From positions 124,001 through 188,000 of the forward strand of contig NZ_SSNY01000001.1 in NCBI RefSeq assembly GCF_004801285.1: a stretch of DNA of 64,000 bases. Reading direction: 5' to 3'. The position numbers were made by a program, and so were the translations under genes. Origin of the DNA: Ollibium composti. Lineage in GTDB: Bacteria; Pseudomonadota; Alphaproteobacteria; Rhizobiales; Rhizobiaceae. The notes under the pieces are model-generated. The model had not been told where the DNA came from. It saw only the letters and a list, made by a program, of their open reading frames with translations, and did no database searches. This document shows, one piece after another, positions 60,800-64,000 of this stretch; position 1 is the first letter of the stretch; each line of letters starts with the position of its first letter.

Positions 60800-60822
60800 G
60801 GCTCCCTCCGGGGGCCTTTTTT
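60800..60822 (+). terminator. ilvB attenuator
   Basis: GGCTCCC-TCC-GGGGGCC (7-bp stem with one G-U) followed by TTTTTT. It is the only hairpin in the window with a full T-run. It lies 35 bp after the leader-peptide stop and 67 bp before ilvB. Competing pairings upstream (GGCGGT/ACCGCC at 60756-60769) could form an antiterminator, but I did not fold this. Confidence 0.8.
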
Positions 60823-60888
60823 ATTGCCCGAAACAGGACTAAACGACCACCAAACGCTTGGAAAAGCGACAGAAGACGGAACGGATCG

Positions 60889-62670
60889 ATGAGCAACGGA
60901 CAAAGCGAGCGGCGCGAGATGACGGGCGCCGAGATGGTGGTGCAGGCGCTGAAGGACAACGGCGTCGAGCACATTTTCGGCTATCCGGGCGGCGCCGTGT
61001 TGCCGATCTACGACGAGCTTTTCCAGCAGGACGACGTCAAGCACATCCTTGTGCGCCACGAGCAGGGCGCCGGCCATGCGGCTGAAGGCTATGCGCGCTC
61101 GACCGGTAAGGCCGGCGTCATGCTGGTCACCTCCGGCCCCGGCGCCACCAATGCGGTGACGCCGCTGCAGGACGCGCTGATGGATTCCATCCCTCTGGTC
61201 TGCCTGACCGGCCAGGTGCCGACGTCCCTGATCGGCTCCGACGCTTTCCAGGAGTGCGACACGGTCGGCATCACGCGGCCCTGCACCAAGCACAATTGGC
61301 TGGTTCAGGACGTCAACGATCTCGCCCGCACCATTCATGAAGCTTTCCACGTCGCCACCACCGGCCGGCCCGGCCCGGTCGTGGTCGACATTCCGAAGGA
61401 CGTGCAGTTCGCCACCGGCCTCTACGAGCCGCCGCAGACGGCGCCGCGCACCAGCTACCAGCCCAAGGTCCAGGGCGACCTCGACAAGATCAAGGCGGCG
61501 GTCGAACTGATGGCCGGCGCGAAGAAGCCGGTCATCTATTCCGGCGGCGGCGTCGTCAATTCCGGGCCGGAGGCCTGCCATCTGCTGCGCGAACTAGTCG
61601 AACTCTCCGGCTTTCCCATCACCTCGACGCTGATGGGGCTGGGCGCCTATCCGGCTTCCGGCAAGAACTGGCTCGGCATGCTCGGCATGCACGGCGCCTA
61701 CGAAGCCAACATGGCCATGCACGACTGCGACGTGATGGTGTGCATCGGCGCGCGTTTCGACGACCGCATCACCGGCCGGCTGGACGCCTTCTCGCCGAAT
61801 TCGAAGAAGATCCACATCGACATCGACCCGTCCTCGATCAACAAGAACGTGCGCGTCGATATCGGCATTTTGGGCGATGTCGGCCATGTGCTGGAGGACA
61901 TGGTGCGGCTGTGGCGGGCGACCGCCAAGGCCGACAAGAAGGCGCTCTATCCGTGGTGGGAGCAGATCGCCAAGTGGCGCGCGCGCGACTCGTTCGCCTA
62001 CAAGCCGAACCCCGACGTCATCATGCCGCAATATGCCATCCAGCGGCTGTTCGCGCTGACGAAGGACCACGATACCTACATCACCACCGAGGTCGGCCAG
62101 CATCAGATGTGGGCGGCGCAGCACTTCCATTTCGACAAGCCGAACCGCTGGATGACCTCCGGCGGCCTCGGCACGATGGGCTACGGCCTGCCGGCGGCGC
62201 TCGGAGCGCAGATCGCCCATCCGAACGCGCTGGTCATCGACATCGCCGGCGACGCCTCGGTGCAGATGACCATGCAGGAGATGTCGGCCGCGGTGCAGTA
62301 CGGCGCGCCGATCAAGATCTTCATCCTCAACAACCAGTACATGGGCATGGTGCGCCAGTGGCAGCAACTGCTGCACGGCAACCGGCTGTCGCATTCCTAC
62401 ACCGAAGCGATGCCGGACTTCGTCAAGCTGGCGGAGGCCTATGGCGGCCACGGCATCCGCTGCGAGAAGCCGGACGAGCTCGACGACGCGATCAAGGAGA
62501 TGATTGCGGTGAAGAAGCCCGTTCTGTTCGACTGCCGCGTGGCGAACCTCGCCAACTGCTTCCCGATGATCCCGTCCGGCAAGGCGCACAACGAGATGCT
62601 CCTGCCCGACGAGGCGACCGACGAGGCGGTGGCCAACGCCATCGATGCCAAGGGCCGGGAGCTGGTGTGA
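60889..62670 (+). CDS. ilvB: Acetolactate synthase large subunit
   Basis: 593 residues. 'MTGAEMVVQALKDNGVEHIFGYPGGAVLPIYDELFQQDDVKHILVRHEQGAGHAAEGYARSTGK' (ThDP glutamate in R-H-E-Q), 'GAYPASGKNWLGMLGMHG' and the ThDP motif 'IDIAGDASVQMTMQEMSAAVQYGAPIKIFILNN' are intact. It condenses two pyruvates, or pyruvate with 2-ketobutyrate, as the first step of valine, leucine and isoleucine synthesis. Partner of IlvH downstream. Confidence 0.95.
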   Translation: MSNGQSERREMTGAEMVVQALKDNGVEHIFGYPGGAVLPIYDELFQQDDVKHILVRHEQGAGHAAEGYARSTGKAGVMLVTSGPGATNAVTPLQDALMDSIPLVCLTGQVPTSLIGSDAFQECDTVGITRPCTKHNWLVQDVNDLARTIHEAFHVATTGRPGPVVVDIPKDVQFATGLYEPPQTAPRTSYQPKVQGDLDKIKAAVELMAGAKKPVIYSGGGVVNSGPEACHLLRELVELSGFPITSTLMGLGAYPASGKNWLGMLGMHGAYEANMAMHDCDVMVCIGARFDDRITGRLDAFSPNSKKIHIDIDPSSINKNVRVDIGILGDVGHVLEDMVRLWRATAKADKKALYPWWEQIAKWRARDSFAYKPNPDVIMPQYAIQRLFALTKDHDTYITTEVGQHQMWAAQHFHFDKPNRWMTSGGLGTMGYGLPAALGAQIAHPNALVIDIAGDASVQMTMQEMSAAVQYGAPIKIFILNNQYMGMVRQWQQLLHGNRLSHSYTEAMPDFVKLAEAYGGHGIRCEKPDELDDAIKEMIAVKKPVLFDCRVANLANCFPMIPSGKAHNEMLLPDEATDEAVANAIDAKGRELV

Positions 62671-62674
62671 TTTG

Positions 62675-62717
62675 AAGTAAGGCGCGGTAAGGCGTATATG
62701 TCTTACTTCGTCTTACC
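62675..62717. promoter_or_regulatory. Putative vapBC operator
   Basis: Two direct TAAGGCG copies (62678-62684, 62688-62694) followed by two TCTTAC copies (62701-62706, 62711-62716) form a double dyad 13 bp before vapB. AbrB-type antitoxins bind such paired inverted repeats to autoregulate. The gap after ilvB is only 59 bp, so the module may also be read from the ilvB promoter. Confidence 0.55.
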
Positions 62718-62729
62718 AGGAGCGCGACA

Positions 62730-63005
62730 ATGAATGTGCGGGCAAAGATTTCAAGCAAGGGGCAACTGGTTCTGCCGAAGGCAGTGCGAGATGCGTACGG
62801 TCTTGATGCCGGCTCGGAAGTTGAGGTCGAGAGCGCCGGCGATGTCATCCTTCTCAGGCCATCGCCGAAGAAAACGCGCAACACCTATACGCTCGACGAG
62901 GCTGCCGGATTCCTCAAATATGAAGGTCCTCCGGTGACGCTTAAGGATATGGAACGCGCGATAGAGGAAGAAGCCAGGCGGAAATGGAATGCCGCGCGCA
63001 GTTGA
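62730..63005 (+). CDS. VapB-type antitoxin, AbrB/SpoVT fold
   Basis: 91 residues. 'MNVRAKISSKGQLVLPKAVRDAYGLDAGSEVEVESAGDVILLRPSPKK' is the AbrB/MazE swapped-hairpin DNA-binding domain; the C-terminal 40 residues ('LDEAAGFLKYEGPPVTLKDMERAIEEEARRKW') would wrap VapC. It has AGGAG eight bases before ATG and overlaps vapC by 17 bp, as antitoxin genes often do. Confidence 0.88.
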   Translation: MNVRAKISSKGQLVLPKAVRDAYGLDAGSEVEVESAGDVILLRPSPKKTRNTYTLDEAAGFLKYEGPPVTLKDMERAIEEEARRKWNAARS

Positions 63006-63423
63006 TACAAACATCTTTGTGCGGTTTCTCGTCGACGACGGAAGCAAGCATGTTGCTCTCGCCCGCCGAGTGTTTGCCGACGGGCAGGTGTTCGTTCCGG
63101 TGAGCGTGATGCTTGAAAGTGAATGGGTGCTACGCAGCAACTTCGGTTTCAAGCGTGACCAAATATGCGACGCTTTCGAGCGTGTCCTGGGGGTGACCTC
63201 TATCACCATCCAGGATGACAATACCGTCGAGAACGCGGTGGCATCTTGCAGGCGCGGGCTCGACTTTGCCGACGCGCTCCATCTGCATTCCTCTGATGGA
63301 TGCGAGGTTTTCTACACGTTTGACGATCCGTTTATTCGCAAGGCGAAGCGGGCAACCTCAGTACCACCGGTCCGACGCCCCCCAATCCCGAAACACGGCA
63401 AGGAACTTGAAAGAAAACAATGA
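62989..63423 (+). CDS. VapC-type PIN-domain ribonuclease toxin
   Basis: 144 residues. PIN acidic residues: D6 in 'AVDTNIFVRFLVDD', E43 in 'SVMLESEWVL', D95 in 'GLDFADALHL' and D112/D113 in 'FYTFDDPF'. VapC toxins cleave tRNA or rRNA. The last 20 residues ('PPIPKHGKELERKQ') look like read-through of former intergenic DNA, and its TGA overlaps the ilvH ATG (ATGA). Confidence 0.88.
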   Translation: MPRAVDTNIFVRFLVDDGSKHVALARRVFADGQVFVPVSVMLESEWVLRSNFGFKRDQICDAFERVLGVTSITIQDDNTVENAVASCRRGLDFADALHLHSSDGCEVFYTFDDPFIRKAKRATSVPPVRRPPIPKHGKELERKQ

Positions 63424-63992
63424 ACGCCCATCAGCAGCCCACCGGTTCGGCCTATTTCATCGCCAAGGAAACGGAGAAGCCGGAAACGCATACGCTCTCC
63501 GTGCTGGTCGACAACGAGCCGGGCGTGCTGGCGCGCGTCATCGGCCTGTTCTCCGGTCGAGGCTATAACATCGAGAGCCTTACCGTCTCCGAGACGGAGC
63601 ACGAGCAGAAGCTGTCGCGCATCACCATCGTGACGCGCGGCACGCCGCATGTGCTGGAGCAGATCAAGCACCAGCTCGAGCGCATCGTGCCGGTGCACCG
63701 GGTGGTCGACCTGACCGTCAGGGCGCACGAACTTGGCCAGGAGCGGCCGCTGGAGCGCGAGCTTGCGCTGGTGAAGGTCGCCGGCACCGGCGACCACCGC
63801 GTCGAGGCGCTCCGGCTTGCCGACGCCTTCCGCGCCCATGTGGTGGACGCCAACACCGAGCACTTCATCTTCCAGATCACAGGCAAGAGCTCCAAGATCG
63901 ACCAGTTCATCGCCATCATGCGCCCTCTCGGCCTGATCGAGATCTGCCGCACCGGCGTGGCGGCGATGAATCGCGGCTCTCAGGGCATGTAG
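63420..63992 (+). CDS. ilvH: Acetolactate synthase small (regulatory) subunit
   Basis: 190 residues. The ACT domain 'HTLSVLVDNEPGVLARVIGLFSGRGYNIESLTVSETE' and the C-terminal domain 'RVEALRLADAFRAHVVDANTEHFIFQITGKSSKIDQFIAIMRPLGLIEICRTGVAAMNRG' match IlvH/IlvN, which confers valine feedback inhibition on IlvB. It is fused by a 4-bp overlap to vapC rather than following ilvB directly. AGGAAC upstream is a weak ribosome-binding site inside vapC. Confidence 0.95.
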   Translation: MNAHQQPTGSAYFIAKETEKPETHTLSVLVDNEPGVLARVIGLFSGRGYNIESLTVSETEHEQKLSRITIVTRGTPHVLEQIKHQLERIVPVHRVVDLTVRAHELGQERPLERELALVKVAGTGDHRVEALRLADAFRAHVVDANTEHFIFQITGKSSKIDQFIAIMRPLGLIEICRTGVAAMNRGSQGM

Positions 63993-64000
63993 AAAGCCCG

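Overview
The window is a high-GC, densely coded chromosomal segment of an alphaproteobacterium, most likely order Rhizobiales (Mesorhizobium/Aminobacter-like Phyllobacteriaceae). This rests on a circularly permuted two-piece tmRNA with the tag ANDNYAEARLAA, an alphaproteobacterial SspB, DUF4169, DUF2853 and DUF2065 proteins, many RIME-like rhizobial intergenic palindromes, and the gene set folA-hflK-hflC-degP, serB/miaA and ilvB-ilvH. The genus is inference; no 16S or database search was possible. No tRNA, rRNA, CRISPR array or transposase was recognised.

Layout. 1-11.6 kb: a leftward SCO1-prmA-pepP group (pepP cut by the window edge), creA, a hexapeptide acyltransferase, a CPBP membrane protease, a small secreted protein, a beta-barrel candidate, a low-affinity iron permease family protein, a TMEM175-type channel and a DUF2778 (L,D-transpeptidase-like) protein, then about 1.2 kb of palindrome-rich non-coding DNA and a VOC protein. 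11.8-13.2 kb: an AT-rich two-gene island (cytosolic 5'-nucleotidase I family plus a small Cys protein). 13.2-30.4 kb: uvrD with an in-frame palindromic insertion, a Tat-exported DsbA-like protein, a large exported caspase-TPR-phosphodiester glycosidase fusion, a PQQ dehydrogenase, a MerR/carboxymuconolactone decarboxylase pair, dienelactone hydrolase, an EamA exporter divergent from an Lrp regulator, a thioesterase, a D-lactate dehydrogenase type flavoprotein and a DUF1326-DUF2182 pair.

30.7-40.6 kb: AsmA, RHH-DUF4169-SspB, a divergent TetR/MFS drug-efflux pair, an AAA ATPase, ssrA, DUF2853 and thyA. 40.8-44.4 kb: a molybdate module, with a free-standing molbindin divergent from modABC across a Mo-box-like dyad and a ModE DNA-binding domain protein behind modC. 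44.6-51 kb: cobF, DUF4424, folA, hflK, hflC, DUF2065 and degP. 51-56.5 kb: leftward serB-GNAT-GT25-O-antigen ligase, head to head with miaA, then a membrane GGDEF protein. 56.7-64 kb: a HerA-like ATPase, a flavin monooxygenase, and the branched-chain amino-acid operon with an apparently leaderless leader peptide, an attenuator, ilvB, a VapBC toxin-antitoxin module lodged inside the operon, and ilvH.

Most notable for follow-up: the caspase/NAGPA fusion, vapBC embedded between ilvB and ilvH with an ATGA junction, the element inside uvrD that created a 16-bp inverted copy of helicase codons, and the AT-rich nucleotidase island.
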